From Oligosphaera ethanolica (lineage in GTDB: Bacteria; Verrucomicrobiota; Lentisphaeria; Oligosphaerales; Oligosphaeraceae), in NCBI RefSeq assembly GCF_030814695.1, contig NZ_JAUSVL010000001.1:1334227-1398226 (forward strand): DNA of 64,000 nucleotides. The letters are read 5' to 3'. Shown piece after piece: positions 38,601 through 46,625 of the stretch. How positions within the stretch are numbered: the first letter of the stretch is position 1; each line of letters opens with the position of its first letter. The notes under the pieces were generated by a model that did no database searches, was not told the origin of the DNA, and saw only the letters and a list, made by a program, of their open reading frames with translations. A program made the position numbers and the translations under genes.

Positions 38601-38894
38601 CACTTCGAGAAGACCGATAGGCCGGCCATCGGCCTTGATCTCGCTTTTGACGGAGATCGACGAGGTAAGAAAGCCCGGCGTGTGAAAGCTGTAGCCATTG
38701 CACACGATCCGGGCGTGACAGTATTCCGGGAAACGCCAGGCCGGCGGCATGACTTCGATGACCTTGCGGAACAGCTCCGGTAAAGTGAGCTGCTGCTGGG
38801 CGAGAATCTCATCGACCATATAGAGGCAGTTGAGCTCTTTCTCCCGTTCCTTGAGAACGCCGAGAAAATCATTTACCGTTGTCTTGCTGTCCAT
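35697..38894 (-). CDS. GAF / PEP-synthase ATP-grasp / nucleotidyltransferase fusion protein
   Basis: A 1065-residue cytoplasmic protein. Residues about 1-140 look like a GAF-type sensor (ending FLENERTLINTIADRIGQ). From about 310 there is a pyruvate phosphate dikinase/PEP synthase N-terminal domain with IVRSSSSLEDQ at about 446-456, the ATP-grasp signature. A later block (LIGPGRWGSRGDIKLG) is typical of this PEP/pyruvate-binding group. The C-terminus has a MNT-type nucleotidyltransferase core, GSTSNGSAGPASDVDLL, with Gly969-Ser970 and Asp981 and Asp983. I do not see the phosphohistidine (TSHAA-like) or PEP-binding TIM-barrel domains. The start has GGGAG 8 bases upstream. It lies 69 bases after gdhA on the same strand. 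Confidence 0.75.
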   Translation of the reverse strand: MDSKTTVNDFLGVLKEREKELNCLYMVDEILAQQQLTLPELFRKVIEVMPPAWRFPEYCHARIVCNGYSFHTPGFLTSSISVKSEIKADGRPIGLLEVVYSEDVPKTDEGYFLENERTLINTIADRIGQRVLYRQMKSVLSDWSQANKQPKEGSGGGSNDAWKIMLDFFRQGDHELLATICRKLTNYLLIKGVEEASEILSMTTTRGQDDEFYTNTPALKEPIADIINVSERAFKLAERHLGSEEILVLVKKWIQEANSFALVKAIGNISPSLHDIIEQIRKFQNVLRGDELQFSPKERWLNVGLISHLLSDRHDYIDVAKQHISFKDFFDIINRIICPARSQGKLGGKGVGLFLAQRILANDSDNTPAFRDLKYPKTWYVTTDTITEFLHYNNLEELNEQKYKDIQEVRIEYPQVVRLIKNASLPPEIVRSLSVALDDFGDSPLIVRSSSSLEDQAGAAFSGKYKSLFLANQGGKKARLDALMNAILEVYASVFSPDPIQYRAERNLLDYHEEMGILIQEVVGKRAGKYYFPLFSGVAFSNNQYRWSPRVNREDGLLRIVPGLGTRAVDRLSDDFPVLISPGQPNIRVNSVPEEIWKYSPRKMDVINLEEGTFETVAVTDILRECGQQIDQVHKIVSILRDNHLLTPNRFDIDFKSDTLVVTMDGMVASTPFVKTIKAIMDKLKDKTGMPVDLEFAHDGESLYLLQCRPQSSNDESKPAPIPKDIYENDIIFSAKRFIANGLLQNISHIVYVSADGYSSLTQLDDMRMVGKVVGRLNAILPKRQFILIGPGRWGSRGDIKLGVPVTYSDINNTAALLEVAVKKANYVPELSFGTHFFQDLVEADIRFIPLYPDDDDAIFNRHFFRRARNFLEEIFPEFGYLQDVVKVISVPDSSGGMTMSIAMNADLGEAMGYLTANVVQIPQDGKNTGFDSQSGDSSAWRWRFFMAEQLAARLDPQKYGVKKLYLIGSTSNGSAGPASDVDLLVHFQGNEQQKEDLRKWFQGWSECLAELNFLKTGYTCDGLLDVHIITDEDIANKNPFAVHVDNIHEPAHELAMMNPEKVKS

Positions 38895-38963
38895 GCTGTC
38901 ATCTCCCGAGTCATGCTCTATCCGGTACTGGCGCGGGACACTGAAGGGCGTTCAGCCTGAGGC

Positions 38964-40250
38964 TCAGACCCAGCCGCGGGCCTTGACGGCCTGAGCGACG
39001 CGGCTGATGGCGATCACGTAGGCGGCGTCGCGCATGGTGATATTCTTGCTCTTGGCCATGTCATATACGGCCAGGAAGGCGCTGGTCATCTTGCTGTTCA
39101 AGCGGTCGAGCACTTCGCCCTTTTCCCAGTAGTAGTTCATATTGCACTGCACCTGCTCAAAATAGCTGCAGGTGACGCCGCCGGCGTTGGAAAGGAAGTC
39201 CGGCAGCAGGAAAATACCGCGCTCGTTGATGACTTTGTCCGCATCCCGCGTGGTCGGGCCATTGGCGGCCTCGGCAATCACCTTCACCTGTTTGCTGATA
39301 CTATTGACCGTCTCGGCAGTGATTTGGTTCTCCAATGCAGCCGGAATCAGGATGTCCACATCCTGTGAAATCCAAGCGTCGCCGGGGAGAATTTCGTATC
39401 CCATGGCCTGCGCCTTGGCCTTGTCGATGCTGCCGTAGGCGTCGGTAATGCCGGTCAGCGCGTCGATATCCATGCCGCTGGCCTTGCGGAAGGTGTAGGC
39501 CTTCTTGTCGCCGTTATCCCAGCAGGAGATGGCAACGACCTTGCCGCCGAGTTCGCTGTACTTGCGCACGGCATACTGCGCCACATTGCCGAAGCCCTGG
39601 AAGCTCGCGGTGGTCTTGTCGATGGCAATGCCGAGTTTATTGAGTGCTTCGCGCAGCACGAAGATGACGCCAAAGCCCGTCGCTTCCGTGCGGCCCAGCG
39701 AGCCGCCCATGCCGACGGCCTTGCCGGTGATGAAGCCGGGGTAACGCCCACCGTGAATGGTCTCGTACTCGTCAAGCATCCACTGCATGTGCTTGGCGTT
39801 GGTCATGACGTCGGGCGCCGGCACGTCGCTGACGGGGCCGATGTTGCGGGCCAGCTGCCGCACCCACGCGCGGCACAGGCGTTCCTGTTCACGCTCGGAC
39901 AGATTGTGCGGGTCACAGATGATGCCGCCCTTGGCGCCGCCGAGAGGAATGTCCACCACCGAGCACTTCCAGGTCATCCACATGGACAGCGCACGGACAG
40001 TGTCAACCGTCTCCATGGGATGAAAACGGATGCCGCCCTTGGCCGGGCCGCGGGCGTCATTGTGCTGAATGCGGTAGCCCTTGAAGACCTTGACGCTGCC
40101 GTCATCCATGCGCACAGGCAGGGTCAGGTGATACTCGCGCATCGGCTGCCGCAAGAACTCACAGGTGGCCTCGTCGAGGTCAAGCATGGCTGCGACGCCG
40201 TCAAACTGGGCCTGGGCGGTTTCGTAGGGATTGTAGGCTGAGTTGCTCAT
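38964..40250 (-). CDS. gdhA: Glutamate dehydrogenase
   Basis: A 428-residue Glu/Leu/Phe/Val dehydrogenase. The substrate region has KGYRIQHNDARGPAKGGIRFHP (with Lys 71), the second Lys in PLGGAKGGI (Lys 107), and the NAD-binding GFGNVAQY. It interconverts glutamate with 2-oxoglutarate and ammonia. Start MSNSAYNPYE at 40250 has AAGGA 9 bases upstream; the longest frame adds 16 residues. The fusion gene follows 69 bases later, and repeated motifs lie upstream in the leader region. Confidence 0.92.
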   Translation of the reverse strand: MSNSAYNPYETAQAQFDGVAAMLDLDEATCEFLRQPMREYHLTLPVRMDDGSVKVFKGYRIQHNDARGPAKGGIRFHPMETVDTVRALSMWMTWKCSVVDIPLGGAKGGIICDPHNLSEREQERLCRAWVRQLARNIGPVSDVPAPDVMTNAKHMQWMLDEYETIHGGRYPGFITGKAVGMGGSLGRTEATGFGVIFVLREALNKLGIAIDKTTASFQGFGNVAQYAVRKYSELGGKVVAISCWDNGDKKAYTFRKASGMDIDALTGITDAYGSIDKAKAQAMGYEILPGDAWISQDVDILIPAALENQITAETVNSISKQVKVIAEAANGPTTRDADKVINERGIFLLPDFLSNAGGVTCSYFEQVQCNMNYYWEKGEVLDRLNSKMTSAFLAVYDMAKSKNITMRDAAYVIAISRVAQAVKARGWV

Positions 40251-40299
40251 GATGCATGTCCTTTTCTTGTTAGTTACGTTTGGTCCTTTGGATAACACG

Positions 40300-40670
40300 A
40301 AAAATGCAAAGACAAAAAACGGCTGCCGGTGAACTGACCCTCACCGACGAAACATTGGCCCTACTTGCCAACCAACTGGTTGCCAGGCAGTTCCACTATG
40401 TTCGAACGGGGGATTGGCCCTCGTTGGTCGTCTGCGGTTTCTGACGGCAGAACGACATTCCCTCTTTCACCCAACCTGCTGCTGGTCAGAGACAAAATGA
40501 GCCACGATACGCAAATGGCGCTGCGACCCGGGCCGCAGGGGGCAAAAATGCAGAGACAAAGATTTGCCGGGCAATGCGCCGAAGCGCTCGCCGTACCCTT
40601 GGAGCCTTTGCGCAGACCACCGGGGTACGCGTAAAAGTCCACTATGTCACATGCGGGATTTATCCCTCAA
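40300..40670. repeat. Diverged duplicated motifs upstream of gdhA
   Basis: Two pairs of similar motifs recur at a spacing of about 243 bases: AAAAATGCA-A/G-AGACAAA (near 40302 and 40544), and a block like AGT-C/T-CACTATGT followed by GCGGGATT/GGGGGATT and CCCTC (near 40389 and 40634). They may be remains of a tandem duplication. I see no gene in 40251-41384. Confidence 0.5.
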
Positions 40671-40815
40671 AGCGACGCCACCCACAGGCGATCGTACTAC
40701 ATGCTCCCTATCGTTTTGGGCTCGTTTTTTGACACGAAAAAAGGAAAAAACAGCGCTTGAAGTTATCATCACGCGCAGTTCTTACAAGTGGCCAGCGTCA
40801 GAAAATTCACTGTGC

Positions 40816-40893
40816 GGTAATCGGTCAGTGTACACCCCGGCGCTTCGCTGGGACAATTTGCAGGAAACCCACGGCCCGCCGCCGCCCAGCCAT
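40816..40893 (-). repeat. Dispersed repeat D, copy 2 (partner at 46809)
   Basis: A stretch of about 78 bases containing CAAATTGTCCCAGCGAAGCG (minus strand) is nearly identical, in the opposite orientation, to 46809-46886. Both copies carry the core GTTTCCTGCAAATTGTCCC. Confidence 0.85.
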
Positions 40894-41001
40894 CCGACCT
40901 TGATTTCCGCCGACCTTTGCGGCAGCGTGTTTCATAGGAGCCATTGATAATGGATACACGACATTCCTCTCGCTGGCGCAGTGGGACGCGACGTGCCTGG
41001 C

Positions 41002-41110
41002 CAATGTGGCGCCCTCCGGGCGCAATTCTAACTTGCTATCATACCCCGGGTTGCGGCGCCCTCCGGGCGCCTCGCCCGGGGCTATGCATGGTGCGGCCCT
41101 CCGGGCCGAA
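41002..41110 (-). repeat. Dispersed palindromic repeat, copy 2 (partner at 23896-24004)
   Basis: Inverted relative to copy 1, with the same set of GGCGCCC/GGGCGC hairpins. The order of hairpins and the paired CCCGGGGT-type arms are kept. Confidence 0.85.
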
Positions 41111-41181
41111 CTTGGCCAATCAGACGAAGTGATCCGTCCGATCCGGGCCAAAAACCATCATCATTCACTAGCAATGACTTT

Positions 41182-41265
41182 GCGCCGTAGGCGCTTAACC
41201 ATGCTTACCCCCAGGCTTTAGCCTGGGGACGCAGCCTGCCAACAGACAGTGCCTCGTAGAGGCAC
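41182..41265. repeat. Three short perfect hairpins in series
   Basis: GCGCC-GTA-GGCGC at 41182-41194, CCCCAGGC-TTTA-GCCTGGGG at 41209-41228 and GTGCCTC-GTA-GAGGCAC at 41249-41265. Two have a GTA loop. No gene is seen around them, and there is no T run, so they are not terminators. Confidence 0.85.
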
Positions 41266-41384
41266 AACAGTTTAGGTTAGCAATGACTGAGCGATTACCT
41301 GCGCGCTGGGGCAAGAAGCGACAGGGGCGTGAGGGCGAGGGGGCGGAAAGGGCCATTGACGCTTACTGTCCCCCGCAAAACCAA

Positions 41385-42476
41385 CTACCCTTTGCGGCGG
41401 GTCCAGCCGGCGATTTTGGCGGTGACGGCGTCGGCCTCAGCGATGGTCGCCACGCCCGTGACAGCGCTGATCCAGACGCCTTCGGGCGCCAGCTGCGTGA
41501 AGAGCTCGTCGAGGTCCTGCGCCGGCACGGGCTCAACGTAGAAGGCCTTGCCTTTGTTCTGGATGCGCTGATACACCGGGACAGACCCGCGCCAGCCGCC
41601 ATGGCCGGCCCCCGGCACCCACTGGATCGCCTGAATCTCCGGTATTTCCAGCAGCCGGTCCAAATAGCGCAGCGCCTGTGGACCGTCGAGGTGGTAAATG
41701 CAGTGGTCCATGTGCTGGCATTCGCGGATGATGCCCGGAATGAACAGCTCTTCGAACATTTGATCGGAAATCATGCAGGAAAAATCGTTGGAGGGAATGT
41801 GGAAACGGCCTTTGCCGATGGCCGGCAGCCACGACGCACTGGGCATGCCCGCCCCACTGAGCAGGTCGTAGAAATAGTCGTAAAAACGTATGAAGTCGTC
41901 CGTCACCCGGGCAACGAGTTTTTTGATGCCAGCGGGATTGTCAATGGTGTCCAGCAGTAACTCCTGCGGATCGCGGAAGGCCGCGATGGCATCGCCGCCG
42001 GGATGGACGTCGGTATATCCGACAATGAAATTTCCCTTGCCGACCGCAAGCAACGCCCTGCTCATCTCGTCGAGTTTGCGGAAGGCGAAGCTATTCATGT
42101 CGAAGGCGATGCCGGCCAGCGACTCGTCCGTCAAGTCCTTCAGAATCGGGTGGCTCCAGGTGGTATTTTCGCCGTATTCGAGCTCACAGCCGTAGCAGGC
42201 CGAAAAGACCTCCGGCCCGAGATTGGGAATGACGATGGGCAGGCTGTCAGCCAGATAAAGCTGATTGCCCATGGCGGCGGCCGTGCGTTCCACCAGATAG
42301 CCCGTGTCCAACCAACGCTCGCGGTGGCTGGCAAACGTCTTGACCGGAACTGCCTGCCGCTTTTCCGGCGCTTGCTGCAGACGCAGGCCGAACAAGGCGC
42401 GATCAACGATATCCGCGTGCCACCAGGCCTCGAAACGGTTCAGAACAGCATCATAATCAGGCTTGAGTGTAAACAT
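41385..42476 (-). CDS. Uroporphyrinogen decarboxylase-like/corrinoid methyltransferase-like protein
   Basis: A 363-residue protein that looks like the URO-D fold. It resembles cobalamin-dependent methyltransferase subunits and URO-D-like proteins of anaerobes, with the C-terminal WVPGAGHGGWRG and HLDGPQALRYLDRLLE regions as the best clues. The substrate is unknown and the classical URO-D catalytic signature is not obvious. Start MFTLKPDY at 42476 has GAGG 6 bases upstream. It lies alone between repeats, with no corrinoid protein gene beside it. Confidence 0.6.
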   Translation of the reverse strand: MFTLKPDYDAVLNRFEAWWHADIVDRALFGLRLQQAPEKRQAVPVKTFASHRERWLDTGYLVERTAAAMGNQLYLADSLPIVIPNLGPEVFSACYGCELEYGENTTWSHPILKDLTDESLAGIAFDMNSFAFRKLDEMSRALLAVGKGNFIVGYTDVHPGGDAIAAFRDPQELLLDTIDNPAGIKKLVARVTDDFIRFYDYFYDLLSGAGMPSASWLPAIGKGRFHIPSNDFSCMISDQMFEELFIPGIIRECQHMDHCIYHLDGPQALRYLDRLLEIPEIQAIQWVPGAGHGGWRGSVPVYQRIQNKGKAFYVEPVPAQDLDELFTQLAPEGVWISAVTGVATIAEADAVTAKIAGWTRRKG

Positions 42477-42824
42477 GCATGGCCTCGCGCAGCATAGGGG
42501 TGGGGGGAACCGGACGGTTAGCACTATACTTGCTCAACAGCCCCTTCTCCAACCACCACGAGGACGACTGGGACCAGCGGGACTCCTTGGCGGCAGCGCA
42601 GGGATGAGGACTCACGACTCATGAGGCACGGTCCCATGGTTTGGACCGTGGGGACTTTTGGACTACGGGGAATGACTCCCGACGCAGGGGACTGATTGGC
42701 CGACTCCTGGCACCGTGGTTACTCCTATGAAACCGATGCTCTGCATTTAACGGTATCCATGGCACTTGTTGTTTCAACCAAGCAGCCTTTTCTCGTCGTG
42801 CATTTCCGCCGCGAAGCGGCAGAA

Positions 42825-42895
42825 GCGCTGAAAGCGCGGCCTAAGATAGCCCAGGGCAAGCGGCGCCGAAGGCGCGCGCCGCCCTGGGTAGCGCG
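42825..42895 (-). repeat. Dispersed hairpin repeat, copy B (see 25498 and 46626)
   Basis: Contains GCCCAGGGC-AAGCGGCGCC / GGCGCGCGCCGCCCTGGGT and the tail GGCCTAAGATAGC. It is in the opposite orientation to the other two copies. The region 42477-43500 otherwise holds only degenerate GGACT-type repeats (about 42560-42715) and no gene I can support. Confidence 0.75.
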
Positions 42896-43232
42896 CCATA
42901 TTGGTCCGTGTTCCTCAGCCTCTTTGGCTTCAGTCGGCGAAGCTGACTGGAGCCAAAGAGGCAATGGAACTCATTAATTGCTGCGGCAATTTTGCGCTGT
43001 GACCCTTCGTCGCAGGTCTTTTAGGCCGCCCCTTGTATAGTGGCGTCATTGACACCTGTGTGTCGATAGCCACTGCGATTTTCCCCGTAATTCTCTTGGG
43101 AGAACCAAGTAACAAGGAGCGGCAAATGGCTACGTATAAGTATCAAAGAGGTTATCCACGAGGCGCCCTATGCATAGTCTCTATGCGTCCTGAAGGTTGT
43201 GGTACCTCTTTCTTTTTTCCGGTGTATGTTGT

Positions 43233-43257
43233 CTTCTCTTCTCTTCTCTTCTCTTCT
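43233..43257. repeat. TTCTC pentanucleotide microsatellite
   Basis: About five TTCTC units in a row, pyrimidine-only on this strand. Confidence 0.9.
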
Positions 43258-43375
43258 GTTCCGCCTTTGGAGTCGTGTTATCAGGCGCTTTTTTGTGTTT
43301 CGCACACAAAAAAGCACGGCCGTGCCTGCCTGTGGCCCATGAGTAACTATTCAGTTCCTCAGCCTGAAGATTAGG

Positions 43376-43500
43376 CGGCACGACCGTTACCGTGCAGTGC
43401 AATAATGGCCGTATTCACCATCTTTGGGGAAACTCCCCGCATAGACAAGGTTGGCCTTGCACGCACACTTCCAACACTATAGCAGCAAGCGGAGAAGTAA
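43376..43500 (+). ncRNA. Candidate IS110 bridge RNA region
   Basis: Between the left border and the transposase are hairpins such as GGGGAAACTCCCC (about 43428-43440) and CAAGG-TTGG-CCTTG (about 43449). In IS110 elements a structured RNA from this side guides target and donor DNA. The call rests on position and foldability only. Confidence 0.35.
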
Positions 43501-43503
43501 GCC

Positions 43504-44640
43504 ATGCTTAGCGAACATATAATCTGGGTCGGTCTTGATGTCGGCAAAAAAGATACCGTCTGCGCCATAGACTGGCTTGACGATAACCAGGAATTGAACA
43601 GGAACAAGGGGTTGACCTCCCTGGCGGTCAAGCACATCACCAACACGCGTGAAGGCGTGAAAGATTTCTTCACCTGGTTGAAGGCGAATCGAAAGCATAT
43701 TGAGGAACGGTTGCATCCGCAGCGCAAGGTTGTGAACCGGCTGGTGATGGAATCGACGGGATGTTATTCATACCGTCTGATCAAACAGTTAAAGGCGGCG
43801 AAGCCCGATAGTTATATTGCGCTCATCAATCCAGCCAAAGTGCCTGCCTTCAAGAAGTTCAACGATATCGAAAGCAAGACGGACAAGCTGGACGCCCAAT
43901 GCCTGGCGAGGTTGGGTACCACGCAAAAGCCGGACGCCATGTATGAAATGCCGGCAGACTACGCGGGGCTCAAGCGTTTAACCAGAATGAATGCCAGTTT
44001 GACCAAAATAAGCACGATACTCAAGAATCAGCTGACGAACCTGGATGATCCGGGCGAACGTCAGATCTTTCAAAATCTTTTGAAGAGCGTGGAAGAACAA
44101 CTGGACTGTCTCGTGGTGAAAATAAGGGAATACCTGCGGAGCCACGCCGCCCTGCAGGAACGCGTCACCAAGCTGGATTCGATTCCCGGGATAGGAATGA
44201 TCATAGCGGCTACTCTCATCGCCGAATACGGGCCGGAAGACCGTTTCCAAAACATCCGGCAGGTCGTGAGCTTTGCCGGCATGAACCCGAAGAACAAGTG
44301 TTCCGGCACGTCTGTGAAATCCACCCGCTTGTCCAAGCAAGGAGCGCCGGTCATTAGGCAGATGCTCTACATGGCCACCCTCACCGCCCAGGCGAGAATA
44401 CCCATCTTGGATGCATTGTCCAAGCGTTTGACGAATCTTACCCCCATGCAGAAGCGCTGCGCCGTCATGCGCAAGTTGCTGATGATCTGCTGGTCGGTGC
44501 TATGCGGCACGGAAAATTACATGGAGTATCAGCCTTCAAGCAAGAAGTTGGTTCCCTATGAAGCACCGGCAGCAACCAAACGTCGGATTAAGCGGGAAAG
44601 AAAAAAAAGGAGTTTTTCACCCGAAAATGACGCTGATTGA
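43504..44640 (+). CDS. IS110-family transposase
   Basis: A 378-residue DEDD transposase that recombines DNA with help of an element-encoded RNA. Catalytic residues line up as Asp12 in GLDVGKKD, Glu83 in VMESTGCYS, and Asp127 and Asp130 in SKTDKLDAQC. The C-terminal domain with SIPGIGMIIA and SFAGMNPKNKCSGTSVKST matches Transposase_20, including the Ser-rich site. The reading frame is intact, so the element may be active. AGCGGAGAAGTAAGCC precedes the ATG (GGAG 8 bases away). Confidence 0.93.
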   Translation: MLSEHIIWVGLDVGKKDTVCAIDWLDDNQELNRNKGLTSLAVKHITNTREGVKDFFTWLKANRKHIEERLHPQRKVVNRLVMESTGCYSYRLIKQLKAAKPDSYIALINPAKVPAFKKFNDIESKTDKLDAQCLARLGTTQKPDAMYEMPADYAGLKRLTRMNASLTKISTILKNQLTNLDDPGERQIFQNLLKSVEEQLDCLVVKIREYLRSHAALQERVTKLDSIPGIGMIIAATLIAEYGPEDRFQNIRQVVSFAGMNPKNKCSGTSVKSTRLSKQGAPVIRQMLYMATLTAQARIPILDALSKRLTNLTPMQKRCAVMRKLLMICWSVLCGTENYMEYQPSSKKLVPYEAPAATKRRIKRERKKRSFSPENDAD

Positions 44641-44736
44641 GTTGACAAAAGCATACCATCTTCAGGGCTCTCTTGGGATGGGGCACCTTACCCAGATCGG
44701 ATGGGGCAACGGGGATTGCGCCCCGCGCCCTTCCAC

Positions 44737-44770
44737 ACCACCGGACATGCGGTTTTCCGCATCCGGCGGT
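44737..44770 (-). ncRNA. Domain V of the group II intron
   Basis: Minus strand CCGCCGGATGCGG-AAAA-CCGCATGTCCGGTGG is a domain V hairpin with the typical tetraloop-type turn and AU/GC stem. Domain VI follows at 44701-44730, with an unpaired A expected near its base. Confidence 0.85.
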
Positions 44771-44798
44771 TGAACAGCACCGGTTCTGTTATGACCGG

Positions 44799-46076
44799 TT
44801 AAACGCTCCAAGGCACAATGAGACCGTATTTGTCCATGGTTTTGTTGCTCAGCGCCGTTTGCATCAGCTGTGATTTCGCCATGCACCAGGCTCCTCGTGA
44901 TGTTTTTGCCCATTGTAGCATCCTTCCCGTTATTCCGAGTGCAACCAACGCCTTTCTTCGACCGGCGTCTGAGTGCCAGCGTATCCAGAAGCACTTTCTG
45001 ATGTGCCTCCTTATCCAGCCCGCCGTATTGGCGACGTTGCGTCTTTGCGTGGCGATTTGGAAATAGTTCCACCAGCCCGTGGCGTATTTCCGCCATTGGC
45101 CTCGCAGCTGTTCGCTCGTCAGGTTCTGCCTGGCGTCCCACAGCCTGCGGACCTCGGCCTTCATGCGCTCAAGCCGTTTGGTCTCCACTTCCATCTTGCC
45201 ATCGGAATGTATGGTAATTCCCAGGTAGGCCGTGTCATCACTTTTCCCGCTTCTGCTCTTGTCCCGATTGACAGGTATTTTCAGCTTCGTCTCGATCCAC
45301 TCGACAATATCTGACAGAATGCGTTCGGCCGCGCGGCGGCTTCCGGCATAGATGGCCACGTCGTCCGCATACCGGGTAAACGGCAGCTGCCGCTTCTCCA
45401 GTTCTTGGTCCAGCGGGGTCAGATAGATGTTCGCCAGCAGTGGCGACAGAGGGCCGCCTTGCGGCGTGCCTTTCGTTCGTTTGGTCCGAGTGCCGTCTTT
45501 TTCAACCATCGGGGCGGTCAGGTATCGGCCGATCAGTTTCAGTATTCGTTTGTCGGTAACCTCTTTACGCAGCTCTCGCATCAGGATGTCGTGGTTGACT
45601 TCGTCGAAGAAGCTCTTCAAGTCGATGTCCACCACCCAAATCCGTCCTGACATGATGATCTCCTGGGCCCGGCGAATCGCGTCATGCGCGCTCCGATTGG
45701 GCCGGAAGCCGTAGCTGCTGTTGCTGAAAAGAGGTTCCCACCGTAAGCTCAGCACTTGGTGAAGTGCCTGTTGGATCAGTCGATCCTGTACGTTGGGAAT
45801 GCCTAGTTTGCGCGTACCGCCGTTCGCCTTTGGTATTTCCACAGCCAGGATGGCTCCCGGAATGTATGTCCCTTGTCGGACCTTTTCCCATATCTCCTGA
45901 CCATGTTTCCGCAGGTGTTCGGCAGTCTTCTGCACATCCATCCCATCGACTCCGGGCGCGCCGTCGTTGGCTTTGACCGCCTTCCACGCCGCCCATACGT
46001 TCTCGTTGTTCAACACCTCCTCCAGGCTCGGGCCTGGTGCTGTTGCTTGGATTGGTTCGTTACGCACGTCTGACAT
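44799..46076 (-). CDS. Group II intron reverse transcriptase/maturase
   Basis: A 425-residue multifunctional protein that splices and reverse-transcribes the intron. RT motifs are seen: LGIPNVQDRLIQQAL, SSYGFRPNRSAHDA, WVVDIDLKSFFDEV, GTPQGGPLSPLLANI and YADD at about 236-239. The GIIM maturase region has WRKYATGWWNYFQ. There is no C-terminal HNH endonuclease, so target cleavage must rely on other means. The second ATG is chosen because GGCGGAG is 7 bases upstream. The frame is intact. Confidence 0.93.
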   Translation of the reverse strand: MSDVRNEPIQATAPGPSLEEVLNNENVWAAWKAVKANDGAPGVDGMDVQKTAEHLRKHGQEIWEKVRQGTYIPGAILAVEIPKANGGTRKLGIPNVQDRLIQQALHQVLSLRWEPLFSNSSYGFRPNRSAHDAIRRAQEIIMSGRIWVVDIDLKSFFDEVNHDILMRELRKEVTDKRILKLIGRYLTAPMVEKDGTRTKRTKGTPQGGPLSPLLANIYLTPLDQELEKRQLPFTRYADDVAIYAGSRRAAERILSDIVEWIETKLKIPVNRDKSRSGKSDDTAYLGITIHSDGKMEVETKRLERMKAEVRRLWDARQNLTSEQLRGQWRKYATGWWNYFQIATQRRNVANTAGWIRRHIRKCFWIRWHSDAGRRKALVALGITGRMLQWAKTSRGAWCMAKSQLMQTALSNKTMDKYGLIVPWSV

Positions 46077-46625
46077 GTTCATTCTCCGCCTCGAAAACTA
46101 CGGTTGATACCCGTCTTGGTTCCACACATCCATTGCTTCGCCGCCACCGGCCCGCCGTCCCAGCCAGTCGTCCCAGCCGTTTCAGTGGTTGCATCTTCCT
46201 TATTCGCTTCCTTGGCGAGTTTGTCCATCGTTGCGTTTCCTGTTCTTCGGCCCTTCGCTCCACTGCCTTTCAACAGCTTCTACGCTACTATGGCCTCTGC
46301 TGACTTCTCCAGCGCTCTCACGCTGGAGATCTCCCCGGGTAAGGTGCGAGAACGTAATTGGCCCGTGCCGCCGGACTCTACACTGCGTGTCTTTCGGTGA
46401 CTGTTGGATTTCGCGTTTAGCCGCACGCTCATCGCCCACGCCATGCCTCACTGTCCGTTCGTATCCCTGCGGTCGTGCCGTTGCCAGGGCTTCTTTCGCC
46501 TGACGCCCTCGCGGGCGCCTACTTGCCTTTCGCTACTCTTGTTGTCACTCAATGAGTCCCCAAGCCTCCTCTAATCCGCAGATTTTATGGGAGTGGGGGA
46601 TCGTTCTCGCCCATGCCGGGCACAC

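Larger units (their letters stand above)
43376..44672 (+). mobile_element. IS110-family insertion sequence (ends approximate)
   Basis: One transposase gene flanked by non-coding DNA with no terminal inverted repeats, as IS110 elements usually are. The ends cannot be fixed from one copy. A structured 5' non-coding region precedes the transposase. The right end probably lies within 44641-44700. Confidence 0.6.
44701..46625 (-). mobile_element. Group II intron, complete
   Basis: On the minus strand the intron begins GTGTGCCCGGCATGGGC (position 46625) and ends ...GCCCCAT (44701), 1925 bases. It carries an RT-maturase gene, and a domain V-like hairpin lies at 44737-44770. The 5' junction sits in a dispersed hairpin repeat (copy C). 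After removal, the two flanks (CGTCGCC and CCGATCTGGG) align with the same part of copy B. Confidence 0.85.

Noticed and set aside
40365..40947. Small frames in the gdhA upstream gap
   Set aside because: No RBS, no motif; they overlap the duplicated motifs.
42696..43374. Small plus-strand frames before the IS110 element
   Set aside because: They cross repeat B and the microsatellite and lack RBS and motifs.
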